Both the position numbers and the translations under genes were made by a program. The notes under the pieces are model-generated. The model worked only from the letters and a program-made list of their open reading frames with translations, was not told the DNA's origin and did no database searches. Of a stretch of DNA of 64,000 nucleotides, positions 47,322 through 57,971 are shown piece by piece; within the stretch, counting starts at the first letter, position 1; every line of letters starts with the position of its first letter. The stretch is from Buddleja alternifolia (lineage: Eukaryota; Streptophyta; Magnoliopsida; Lamiales; Scrophulariaceae): assembly GCA_019426215.1 (NCBI GenBank), contig CM033396.1, positions 24,071,101 to 24,135,100 on the forward strand. Reading direction: 5' to 3'.

Positions 47322-49250
47322 ATGGCATTTGCTAAAGTTCCCAAGCTGACTGAATCAAATTATGACACATGGAAAGTCAAAGCATTTACATATCTCTGTT
47401 CATGTGATGATGACATGTGCGATATCATTTCAGATGGGCCAATCAGCATATATAAAGTTATCACAAGAGCGCCTGGAGCCACAGAAGAAACTCCTGATGG
47501 TTACGTTGAAAAACCAAAACAAGAATGGACTCCAGATGAGCGTCGAAGAGCTAACTTGGACAATGTTGGACGTAACGCTCTATATACGGCTATTGGTGAT
47601 AATGACAACTTATTTAACAAAATCAAATCTTGCAAAAATACTAAAGAAATATGGGATAAGTTGGCTACGATTTGTGGTGGCTCAGCCCAAATCAAAGAAA
47701 ACAAACTTTCCATCGCCAAGGAAAAGTTTAATGGATTTAAGATGCTACCCAATGAAACGTTAGAGCAATTGGATATAAGATTTACAGCTCTAGTTACAGA
47801 ACTTACATCGTTGGGAATGGATTTACAGAACCGAGAAATGGTGGTCAAAATCTTTAGAAGCTTACCAAGTAAATTCTTAATGAAGACAACCGCTATGAGA
47901 GAATCAAATATGCTGGATCTTCTAACTCCAGAAGACGCATTTTCAGAACTAAAAGCATTTGAGTTCGAGTTGAATTCTGCCAGTGATATTGTGAGTAGTC
48001 CAGTGATTGAATCTGGAGCGCTTATTGCATCAATCAAGGGCAAATCGAGTAATAAAGGAAAGAATTCAGATATCAATGAGGAAGAAGAGTTGGCTTTGCT
48101 GAATAGATTCAGGAAGTTTTTGAGATATGAAAAGAAGGGAAAAGGTCTCAATAATCAAGGACAAAGTTCATATCAAGCGCCCACTCCAGTACAACAACAG
48201 TACCAAGCGCCTCAGTATTCTGCTCCATCACCCCAAGCACCTGCTCAATATCAAGCGTCTACTCAAAATATCTCAGCACCCGTGATCTCAAAGCCACACA
48301 CTGCAAGGTTATCAAATGAACAAAAGATGAAAACTAATCTTTGTTATAATTGCAGGAAACCAGGGCACTACCAGGTAAATTGCCCTTATCCAAACGTATC
48401 CAAGCCCTCAAGGCAGGAGTACTTGGATAGAAACCAATTCAGGAGCAACCTTCGGCAACAAAGTTTGTTAGCGGAATCAGAACCAGCATCCGCACCTGAA
48501 GATTTAGAATCATTAGACGAAAGTAGTGATGATGATGAGCCATTAGATGACTCAGCGCTCATATGTCTCATGGCCAGAGATGATGAAGCGTCTCCTGAGG
48601 TAATCAATGAATTATCAATTCCTCTTTCTTATGATGAATTACTTGACAAAGTCAGAGAATACTACAATGAATGTCAAGAAGCTGCCAAAATATATCAAAA
48701 TGATCTCGTAATTATTTCATCACTCACTAAAGATAAAGTAACGCTCAGAGCAGAGTTGCGAATTCAGCAACAGTGCATTGAGAAAAACCAATCGCTTGAG
48801 AGTAAAGTTATTCAATTAAAAGGTGATCTTGATATAATAGTCAAGAGAGAAGCTGATCTGATGGCTAGACTTGCCAAGTCAGAACAGCTCGTCTCATCGT
48901 TGTCCAAAGCATCCAGAAAGTTCGACAATGTGACTGAAGTAACAAGGTTATTTGGAGAAAAGACCGGTTTAGGATGCAATAAATTCGGTAAACAACCAAA
49001 CAAACCTAATGTTATGGCAAACAACAAAGGAAAGGGTCTTTTCTTTGTTGAGAAAGGTTCACAAGGTCAAAATCAAAATGAACCAAGTGACAATGGTAAG
49101 AGGCCAAATGAGAAAGTCAAAACTGACTCAGGCAATGGGAAAACTAAGGCAAATGATTCACAAAGACGGGTTTATCCAAACGCTCAAAAAGCTAAAGATA
49201 AGACTGACAACTGTGAATCAAGCGCTAAGCGTCCAGCACCAAAAGTGTAA
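47322..49250 (+). CDS. SIRE-like Copia gag protein
   Basis: An open frame of 642 residues starting at MAFAKVPKLTESNYDTWKVK, the usual start of Copia gag (DUF4219/UBN2 type). UBN2 spans about residues 60-230 (EIWDKLATICGGS, LPNETLEQLDIRFTALV, KIFRSLPSKF). A Gln/Pro-rich stretch with repeated YQAP/QAP (280-325) precedes the zinc knuckle CYNCRKPGHYQVNC at about 341-354 (CX2CX4HX4C). The C-terminal part has acidic DESSDDDEPLDD and a coiled coil (about 440-530). It forms the particle and packages RNA. The stop at 49,248 is followed in the same frame by RKYHRQYP and a DYDYDYDYD-rich stretch, so gag may originally have been longer. The protein looks intact. Confidence 0.92.
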   Translation: MAFAKVPKLTESNYDTWKVKAFTYLCSCDDDMCDIISDGPISIYKVITRAPGATEETPDGYVEKPKQEWTPDERRRANLDNVGRNALYTAIGDNDNLFNKIKSCKNTKEIWDKLATICGGSAQIKENKLSIAKEKFNGFKMLPNETLEQLDIRFTALVTELTSLGMDLQNREMVVKIFRSLPSKFLMKTTAMRESNMLDLLTPEDAFSELKAFEFELNSASDIVSSPVIESGALIASIKGKSSNKGKNSDINEEEELALLNRFRKFLRYEKKGKGLNNQGQSSYQAPTPVQQQYQAPQYSAPSPQAPAQYQASTQNISAPVISKPHTARLSNEQKMKTNLCYNCRKPGHYQVNCPYPNVSKPSRQEYLDRNQFRSNLRQQSLLAESEPASAPEDLESLDESSDDDEPLDDSALICLMARDDEASPEVINELSIPLSYDELLDKVREYYNECQEAAKIYQNDLVIISSLTKDKVTLRAELRIQQQCIEKNQSLESKVIQLKGDLDIIVKREADLMARLAKSEQLVSSLSKASRKFDNVTEVTRLFGEKTGLGCNKFGKQPNKPNVMANNKGKGLFFVEKGSQGQNQNEPSDNGKRPNEKVKTDSGNGKTKANDSQRRVYPNAQKAKDKTDNCESSAKRPAPKV

Positions 49251-49549
49251 CCCAAGCCAGTGCCAAGGAAATACCATCGTCAATATCCAATACAATCAAG
49301 ATTATATTATCGATATTATGATGATTATGATTATGACTATGATTATGATTGTCATTATAATTAAGGATATTATTATACACCCAAAAAACACACACAACAC
49401 AATATGAAACCCAAAAAGGCCAATATTCCTACAATGAAAACTAGACAAATCTGGGTTCCTAAAGTTCTAATTCAAACTAACAATGTTACTAATGTTAAAG
49501 GACCCAAGCAACAATAGGTACCTAAACAGAAATAGAACTTCCTTCTTGA

Positions 49550-51832
49550 GTGCAGGTACTTAGAGCTAGAGTCGATACATCTGTTTGGTACTTCGATAGT
49601 GGATCGTCAAGGCACATGACTGGTTCCAAGGATCTTCTGATCAACTATCGAGCTGCCAATGGTCCTCAGGTTGTATTTGGTGACAACTCCAAAGGTAAAA
49701 CCAAAGGTATAGGTACTGTGCATAGGGGGAACATCATGATAAGTGATGTTTATTTTGTTAAGGGTCTGAAGCATAATTTATTAAGCATAAGTCAATTTTG
49801 TGATAAAGGCTTTGAAGTCATATTCTCAAGTGACTGTTGCTATATAAATGACGCTAAGACAAAGTCTACTAAATTGAAAGGAAAAAGAACTAACAACGTA
49901 TATTTGGTAGATTGGGGTTCAACACTTGATAACAACCCAACATGCTTTGTTGCTAAAAATGAATCTAAAAAGGGTTGGTTATGGCATAGAAAAATGAACC
50001 ACCTTAACTTTAAAACAATCTCTCAACTTATAAGTCAAAATCTTGTAGAGGGATTACCAAATGGACCATTTCACAAGGATCGCCTTTGTGACGCTTGTCA
50101 AATGGGTAAACAAGTTAAGTCATCGTTCAAGAGAAAACCTCATCTATCTACCTCTAGAATACTTGAACTACTTCACATGGATCTGTTTGGACTTGTTCAA
50201 ACAATCAGTGTAAGCGGTAAAAAGTATACTTTGGTGATAGTAGATGATTTCTCTCGATTTACTTGGGTGGAATTTCTATCATCCAAAGATGAAACATGTG
50301 ACAAGTTAACAACGCTTATTCGACAACTTCAAACATTGAAAGATCTTAAAGTTGCGAGAATAAGAAGTGGTCACGGTACTGAGTTTACTAACAAGGTTGT
50401 TGAGAAGTTTTGTGCAGAAAATGGAATACACCATGAGTATTCAGCTCCCAGAACTCCCCAACAAAATGGTGTTGCTGAGCGCCAGAACCGAACGCTTAAG
50501 GAAGCCGCTAGGACAATGTTAGCAGAATCCAAGCTTGCTCCTAGGTTTTGGGCCGAAGCGATCAACACTGCGTGTTACACTCAAAACCGTTGTATGATCA
50601 ACAAACAGCATGGAAAAACTCCATATGAATTGTGGAAGGGACGTAAGCCAAATGTTTCATACTTTCACGTCTTTGGTTCTAAGTGCTTTATTCATAGTAA
50701 TGGATCCCAAAGCCTAAAGACTTTTGATCCTAAAGCGGATGAGGGAATCTTCGTAGGCTACGCCAAGAATGTGAAGAATTTTCGCATCCTAAACAAGGGC
50801 AAATCGAAGGTTGAGGAATCTATTCATGTTGTTATTGATGATACTAACCAAGAACCGAGTAAGGTTCATATAAATGATGTAAGAGTTGAAGATCTTTGTC
50901 ATCAAGCGTCTAAGATCACTATTGATGAAGATACTGACGACTATGATGAGATCTCAGTGCCACCTCCTAAGATTACTCGTGAGATTACTCTGGACAATTT
51001 TATAAGAAATGCTGATGATCATGAAGAGAGTGATCATCAAGAGCAAACAAGGAATTGTGAATTTGAAGCGCCTACGCAAGAAGGTAGTCAAGCGTCTGAT
51101 CCCCAAGCGCCTGTTAGATCTCTTAACCCCTTCCAACCAGACAGACTATGGCTGCGAGATCATCCACCAGAGCAAATTATTGGAGATATTGGAGCGCCTG
51201 TTAGAACTAGAGCCGCTACAATCAATGAGGCTATGTTCGCAAGCTTTCTATCTCAGATGGAACCTAAGAAAGTGGATGAAGCGCTAAGTGATCCAAGTTG
51301 GATTGAAGCCATGCAAGAAGAACTTAATCAATTTGAGCGTAGTAAGGTTTGGACACTAGTACCAAGACGAACTCACCAAGGAGTCATTGGAACTAGATGG
51401 GTTTATAGAAACAAGATGGATGAGAACGACATTGTAATAAGAAACAAGGCCAGACTCGTAGCTCAAGGTTATTGCCAAGAAGAGGGTATTGACTTTGATG
51501 AGACATACGCTTCTGTCGCCCGTCTTGAAGCAATCCGCATGTTTCTAGCGTATGCAGCGTTTAACAAATTTACAGTGTATCAAATGGACGTGAAGAGTGC
51601 CTTCCTGAATGGTAAACTCCAAGAAGAAGTATATGTGGAGCAACCACTGGGATTCTTCAACTACCATGGTAAGAGTATGGTGTACAAGCTAGACAAAGCA
51701 CTCTATGGGCTTAAGCAAGACCCCGAGCATGGTATGACACTCTCTCTATCTTTCTTATTGGTAAAGGCTTTTCAAAAGGCAGCATTGATACAACGTTATT
51801 TAAAATTACTAATAACGAAGATATTCTCTTAG
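49550..51832 (+). pseudogene. SIRE-like Copia pol: protease, integrase, RT N-part
   Basis: The frame reads the protease [13 protein letters not shown] (Asp-Ser-Gly at about residue 16-19), [15 protein letters not shown] and a GAG-pre-integrase block ([11 protein letters not shown] ... [15 protein letters not shown]). The integrase core has MDLFG and VDDFSRFTW, but the second catalytic site reads IRSGHGTEF, with Gly (GGT, 50,369-50,371) instead of Asp. The Glu block ([12 protein letters not shown]) is present. RT begins [25 protein letters not shown] and continues through [13 protein letters not shown] to ALYGLKQD. There a one-base loss near 51,725 shifts the frame, and the read-through ends at 51,832. 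The native start of pol is unclear: it is in a different frame from gag, and the region 49,250-49,550 has stops. Confidence 0.92.
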
Positions 51833-52735
51833 TCCAAATTTATGTCGATGATATTATTTTTGGCTCTACTAACAAGCGTCTGTGTGAGAAATTTTCGAAA
51901 ATGATGCAAAAACAATTTGAAATGAGCATGATGGGTGAATTAACTTTCTTCTTAGGATTACAAGTTAAACAACTCCCTAATGGAATATTTATTAACCAAG
52001 CTAAATATATGAGAGACATGATTAAGAAATTTGGTATGGAAAATACATCATATTCAAAAATTCCAATGAGCCAAGCACTTAAGTTAGATAAAGATGAAAG
52101 TGGAAAGAAAGTTGATATCACTAATTATAGAGGTATCATTGGATCACTTCTTTATCTTACTGCTAGTAGACCTAATATCATGTTTTCAGTATGTATGTGT
52201 GCACGATTTCGCTGATCCTAAAGAGTCACACTTAATTGCTGCCAAGAAAATCCTTAAATACCTAAAAGGCACACAAAATGTGGGCTTATGGTATCCTAGG
52301 GATTCTCCTTTTGAACTAATCGGTTACTCAGATGCAGATTTTGCAGGTTGCAAAATAGACCGTAAAAGTACTAGTGGTACTTGTCAATTTCTAGGTGATA
52401 GGTTAGTTTCATGGCATAGCAAGAAACAACAATCCATAGCTACCTCCACAGCCGAAGCTGAGTATGTAGCTGCAGGAAGTTGTTGTGCACAAGTTTTATG
52501 GATGAGGCAACAACTTAGAGATTATGGAACAATCCTAGGTCCAACCCCCATTCTTTGTGATAACCAAAGCGCTCTAGCCATGACTCAAAACCCTGTTCTT
52601 CATTCCAGAACCAAACACATTGACATTAGATACCATTTCCTTCGTGACCATGTTCAAAAGAAAGATATCTCCATGCATTTTATTGGAACTGACAAACAAT
52701 TGGCAGATATCTTCACCAGAGCGCTCAACGAGTAA
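51833..52735 (+). pseudogene. SIRE-like Copia pol: RT C-part and RNase H
   Basis: In the frame after the 51,725 shift, IYVDDIIFGSTNK carries the RT catalytic Asp pair (51,838-51,860). FFLGLQVKQLPNGIFINQAKY and RGIIGSLLYLTASRPNIMFSV follow up to about 52,205. A two-base loss near 52,210 then shifts the frame again. The last part (to the stop at 52,733-52,735) holds AAKKILKYLKGT, GYSDADFAG (RNase H Asp), KSTSGTCQFLG, STAEAEYVA and LADIFTRAL. All motifs except the frame are in good order, so the breaks are recent. Confidence 0.9.
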
Positions 52736-53554
52736 CGCTTTCTCACTTTGAGAAGTGAACTAGGTATGATTGATTTAAACGCCTAATCATCAAGCATCAT
52801 ACTTTATTAGACATATGGTACAAGTTATCAAATTTAGGGGGAACCTTAAAATTATACTTGAACCTAACTAAGTGTCAATGATCAAAAACTTTCAGATGCA
52901 TGATCATCAATGCTAAGTATTCTTTTGTGAAATATGTTGGACGCTAAACCATAAAAGGAATTTAGCTTTAAGCGTCCATATTGTCCCCAATAAGTGGCAT
53001 TACGCGTTGAAACTATTCCATTCAACACTTAATATAAAAATGATTTTAAAAATTCATTCATAAAACCTTTTTACACGCTTCTTGAAGTAGTGGATAGACT
53101 CAACAGTCTATTGTGTACTCTACCCACACACTTCTATCACATCAAACTGGCGGGTAGTCAAAAACTTTTTCAAAATGACGGTTCAGAGATAGCACGTGTT
53201 TGTGTACGTGTCAGTGTACAAACGGGCGCGTGCGTTACACTTTGAAAATGCCAAACGTTTCTAAAACTTTAACTCGGATGTCAAATATTTATTTGAGAAT
53301 TACCAAGTGTAACTTCTCTCTATTACGCAAAACTCGCGTCCGCGGTTAATGAATTCATGGCTGAGATTGAAACTCTTTACACGTGTGTTAATCCTGTAGA
53401 GATAAGAGAACACAAGTTTCAAAAAATTAACCTCTGTCATTTAAAAACACAATTTGCAGAAACTTCATTTACTCATACTCAAAAATCTCTGCAAATTTAT
53501 TTTCTCTCTCTCTTAAAAGCAAAAGCAAATCTCAATTCATCTCTTTCACTAAAA
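52736..53554 (+). other. Non-coding interval between pol and the extra ORF
   Basis: No coding frame is supported. It contains a further TTTAGGGGGAA purine-rich stretch (52,832-52,845) and several AAGCGT words. Sequence from 53,357 is open in the frame of the next ORF but lacks protein character and is probably its leader. Confidence 0.6.
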
Positions 53555-56074
53555 ATGGCACCAAAGAAATCCTCGTCTACTTCTGCCGAAACTACCATCA
53601 AGGTTACTGAATGCCTTGTCGTCGACTGGAAATTCTTGTATGAGCAACCTCAGATCAATCTAACAGATATGATGGATATGGTCGTCAAAGCTGGGCTCAA
53701 GTCATTCTTGACTCAATACTCTTATCTGTTTCCAACTGAAGTGGATATCTTCTGGAGGACTGCCAAACTCTCAGAGGACAAGAAGTCTATCTCTTGTCTA
53801 ATTCCTCTATCCTCAAAGGAGCCTCCCAAGGAATTCACTCTGACTGCTGCCTCCATTGCCAAGAACTTTAAACTCCCAAATGAGGGTGAGGCACTGGATT
53901 CTATTACTTTAAAATAGATCAAGGAAGCATGGACTACAATGAGTGCGTACGACGATGTACCCTACACTCAATATTTCGAAAAGAAAGACCTAGTGTCCAA
54001 ATACCGGCTATTGGCTAATTTCTGCAGCAAGATCATAGAATGCCGAGTGGGAACCTTTGATAAGGTGAACCCAGTACAATTCCAGATGATGACTGCCATA
54101 CTCTTGAACATCAAAATTAACTGGAGTGAGTACATTTTTGGAAGATTTCGGGACTGTTTAAGCGGCTCAAATAAACCATATGGGCTTGTCCTGAGTGACC
54201 TCTTATACAAATCACAGTGTGTATATTCTTCTGGTCTTCCGTTGAATAAGACCAAGTTGCTGGGAAAAAGGATTTTGAACAATCTCTTCAATCCTCCCAA
54301 AATTGGTGGTGCTGCCAAACCACTATCTGAGCGTCTGGAAGTACGTCAAGCGTCCGATAAAGAAGCGGAGCGTCCAGTACCAGAAGAAGCTGTGAAGCGT
54401 CCGGCTGCAATCAAGAAAAGGGCTCCCAGAAAGCCCAAAGTTCAAATTGTCGCCTCCACTAAAAAGGATGATGAGGAAACTGATGAGGATGTAGAGGACA
54501 AGTTACCTCTCAAAAGAAGGAAGCTGGAAGGGATCATTAAACAAATAGACTTTGAAGAACCAGCTGTTGATCCTCCCGCTCCTCCGCCTAGACTCGTTGA
54601 AGGAGTCAACGTGAAGAAAATCTTCAAGCGTTCCAGGACTAGCAAGCGTCGAGCTGCTCCCGTTCCTGAAGCGCCTGAGGCTGTTGAGCCAAGCGCTCAA
54701 GTTGTTGTTGAGCCAAGCGCTCAAGTTACTGTTGAGCCAAGCGCTCAAAGTATTGCTGTTGAGACTAGTTCTCAGGGTAAGTTTATTTCTTCCCACAGCA
54801 TCTCCTTTCCTACATCTGTAGAAGATCCTGCTCTTATAGAGGATAGTTCCTTTCTTTTAGCTATAGTTCCAACTGCTGCTGAAGCGTCAACTGATATCAT
54901 CCTGGATGTTAACTTGACCGAAGTCGTTACTATCGCTAAAGATGTTGCCGCAGAAGTTGCTGCAATTGAAGCTGAGGAACCTGCAACTACAGAGGTTCAG
55001 ACTTCATCTCCTGTTAAGGCTATAACAGAGGCACGCTCAGAAGGTCAGAGTGATGCTGAAGACGTTCCAGCGCCTAGACACTTCTTCCAACTCGACCCGC
55101 TGACGACGATTGATCATTCAATCAATTATATGCCCCCAGCGCTCGAAGAAGATTTCATTCCTGCAGGCTACAACGAAGAGAGATATATTGCTGTAGAGAA
55201 TGATGTTGCTCGATTGATTGATTTTGACAGTCAAATCAAAGCCATCATACAAGACAGACAAGGAGATCGAACTCCTAGATGTGCCATGGACATAGCATAC
55301 TATCTGGATTATGGGCACAGCAAGCCAACCGGGTTCGCCCTACGGGATTACAGCATTCGTATGTATGAGCCTCTGCGTCCTAATTTTCTCAATCCTTCAG
55401 AGTCAGTCTTGAACAGAGAAGGCTACACACACTTCCCTCAGACTGCTCATAGCCCTGAAAATATTGCATTAGTCCATCCACTTCGTCTGTGGAAGAATAA
55501 GGCTGCTCATGCCGGTGAGCGTCTCGAATCATTGAAAGACTTGCTTCAGACTGAAGCTGATGCCTATTTTGACAGCGTTTGGAATCCTAACTATCAGCCT
55601 GATAGATATCGTTTTGAAGCTATCAGAGATATTCATCTTGAAGGCATTCGCGCTATGGTGACTGCTGGCACAGACTTCTGCATAAATGAAGTTAACTGGG
55701 TTGAAGCGTATGTGGGACACAAGTATACCTTCTCAGAACTAGTTCAAGCTCCCCATCTTTTCGGCATAGGCATGCATGACAAGAAGCGTCAGTTCGCCAA
55801 GTATTGCCTCAAGCAGCGTCAACAGAGAGTCGGACCTCTTCTCAAGCTCCCAATTGTTAGACATCAAATCGAACAGTGTCTGCGTCAAGAGCTTCACAGA
55901 TTTTCCACTACTCCTCTTCTGTTCAACACTCAAGCTTCTTCCAGTGGTACATCTGGCGTATTGTGCTTAAATTTTGCCCCAAGCCACTGTGAAGAAAACT
56001 TCAATCTGATGGTGAAGATTTTGACTCTTGTCTCCCTATTCGATAAGATCTTCACTGTCAATCTTAGATCTTAG
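53555..56074 (+). pseudogene. Post-pol extra ORF of the SIRE-like element (env position), N- and middle part
   Basis: The likely start is MAPKKSSSTSAETT at 53,555, in good start context (AAAAATGG); a Met at 53,357 in the same frame is less likely. A TAG at 53,915-53,917 interrupts the frame, which then continues through KEAWTTMSAYDDVPYTQYFEK. The N-terminal 250 residues are a globular domain (FGRFRDCLSGSNKPYGLVLSDLL) of a kind seen in plant retroelement extra ORFs. A Lys/Arg-rich part (KRPAAIKKRAPRKPK) could be a nuclear signal. Then come three VEPSAQV repeats, an acidic region, and a second conserved part (HFFQLDPLTTID, GYTHFPQTAHS, NFAPSHCEENFNLM). I see no signal peptide or membrane helix. 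The function is unknown. A TAG at 56,072-56,074 lies where the reversed copy has Trp. Confidence 0.75.
54683..54754 (+). repeat. 24-bp coding tandem repeat, three copies
   Basis: GTTGAGCCAAGCGCTCAAGTT plus one variable codon is repeated three times and encodes VEPSAQV(V/T)-type units. The inner word AGCGCT is a palindrome. Confidence 0.9.
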
Positions 56075-56109
56075 AACGGCTCAGTAATCAGTCCATTCAA
56101 AGGATATCC

Positions 56110-57738
56110 ATGCTCCCTTCAATCCGCAGCGAGGTACTTGATCACTATGAATTTGTCCTCTCCCTGCTTGAAAGGAATCAAGAGCTGGCTCAAGCACTTT
56201 ATCCGTATCTTGAAGAGTTCTATGCTGATTGTGTACCTGCACATCGGCATCCTACGTCTCTTCCTTCTGACTGCTTGATTGGATTTTCCAGACAATACTG
56301 TCCAGATTCACTCTTCTCCATCACTCAAGCGCCGTCCAAAGTCTTCCCCAATCATGTGCTTGATATCATTGGTCCAATGCACATCAGGGCCATTGATAGT
56401 CCTCTTCGCACATTCATCTCCGGTAATTGTATTTCCAGAACCAGACTCACTGAACTCTTGGATTCTCCATCTACTTCATATGCCGACTTAGCAAACTGGA
56501 ACTTCCAATTCGATGACTTTCGTCAACCAGATTCAACGCTTGAGGAAGCGCCTGATACATCAGTTGAAGCGTTCAAGTCTGCAGTTACAAGTATTCCAGC
56601 GTCTGCTGAAGAACTCGTTCAAGCGTCTCCACCCGAGGATATTCCTGACGCTTCTGAACCTGTTACTGTTGATAGTGCTGAGGATCTGTCTCCTGTCATT
56701 CGAGGTACTGTTTTTGATCCAGCCTATCAAGTTTTGTTTGACTCTCTCAAACACTCATCAAGGTTCAAGCGACCGGCTCCTCAAGCGGTTCCTTCCGATG
56801 AGAGTCAATCTTTTGGTCCTTTGCTCAAATCCGTCTTGGAGAATATTAGCGCCCACGCTACTCAGAACGAAGAATCTCTCCATTGGATTAAAGACGATCT
56901 GGCAAAGATTGAAACTCACGTCATGAGCGCCCAAATTGCTCATATGCGTAGTTCAGCTCAAGCGGCTGTTGGTGAGTGCAAGCAAGATTTTCAAGTAATG
57001 CATGATGCCACTCAAGCAACCCAACTTGCCATGAAATAAGAGCTTGAGAAGCGCCTTGAAACCCTTGAGACCTCTATAAATGATGCTACCAGCGCCAAGC
57101 TTCTTGTTTTGCAGGAGCGCTTCGACAAGCGTCTGGATGACATCACAGATTCTATGTCTCAAATTGCTCATCAGGTCAGTTTACTCACAGATCACTTCTT
57201 AAAGTCTGATGATGGCAATAAGGGGGAAAAGAAGAAGAAAGGAGAAAAGAGGAAAGGGTCTAGTGCAAAAGCTGAAGAGCCTTCGTCTCCTAAGCGTCAA
57301 GTGCTTACTTCTACTTCTGCGCTTCGTCTTCCGTCTTGGATAACTGCTCAAAGTACATCTGGAGCACCCAATACTATGCTAAGGGATCCTCCTAGAGCGT
57401 TATATCCAAATCTACCAATACCTACAAGAGCACTGCTTGAACAGTTTGACATCCCTCTTCAAAGAACGTCCATTCTAGAGCCTACAGATGCAAGAATCTT
57501 AGCTGAAGAGAGAAAGATGACTGACTTTATCCAAACTTTTTGAATCTGCCTAAGGTATATTGGGATTGACCCAACTGACTGGGACAATCATTTTACTGTC
57601 TTCAAGAAGAGACAACAAGAAGAAAACAAGCTTATAATCAACAAAGATCATGAAGCAATGATGATCTTGGAAGACAATCTGACTGAAGCTATCCGATCTG
57701 AAATGACCAAGCGATACAGAGTCAAACCAAGACATTAA
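56110..57738 (+). pseudogene. Post-pol extra ORF of the SIRE-like element, C-terminal part
   Basis: The frame differs from the preceding piece by an indel next to 56,100. It reads LPSIRSEVLDHYEFVLSLLE, FSRQYCPDSLFSITQAPSKVF, DIIGPMHIRAIDSPLRTFIS and LANWNFQFDDFRQ, then an acidic Ser/Pro-rich stretch. A coiled-coil part follows (WIKDDLAKIETHVMSAQIAHM and EKRLETLETS). An in-frame TAA at 57,037-57,039 and a TGA at 57,541-57,543 interrupt it. The last codons (ICLRYIGIDPTDWDNHFTVFK ... MTKRYRVKPRH) end at 57,738. The reversed copy at 62,207-64,000 encodes the same protein, which shows the ORF is a family feature and not chance. The coiled coil suggests self-association; the role is unknown. Confidence 0.75.
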
Positions 57739-57957
57739 AAGCTTTCTGATCTTACCTTATCTATATTCTTGTCTCTTATATCTTCACTTGTTCAGTTGTA
57801 AAAATGCCTGTAATTCTCGATATATATAAAATGCATTTTTCAGCTGAAACATCTCGTTGAAGCGTAACTAACTTTAACTAACGTTATCTAATCAAGCTAA
57901 CTTTTACTTTTGGCTGTCTAACTCTTGAACTATAAAAGAGTAAGTATTGCCATCATC

Positions 57958-57971
57958 AAAAAGGGGGAAAT
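57958..57971 (+). other. Polypurine tract of the complete SIRE-like element
   Basis: AAAAAGGGGGAAAT lies directly before the 3' LTR start TGTTAGG. Confidence 0.9.

Noticed and set aside
53555..57738. True retroviral envelope glycoprotein
   Set aside because: No signal peptide, no membrane-spanning helix and no cleavage-site pattern seen; only its position recalls env.
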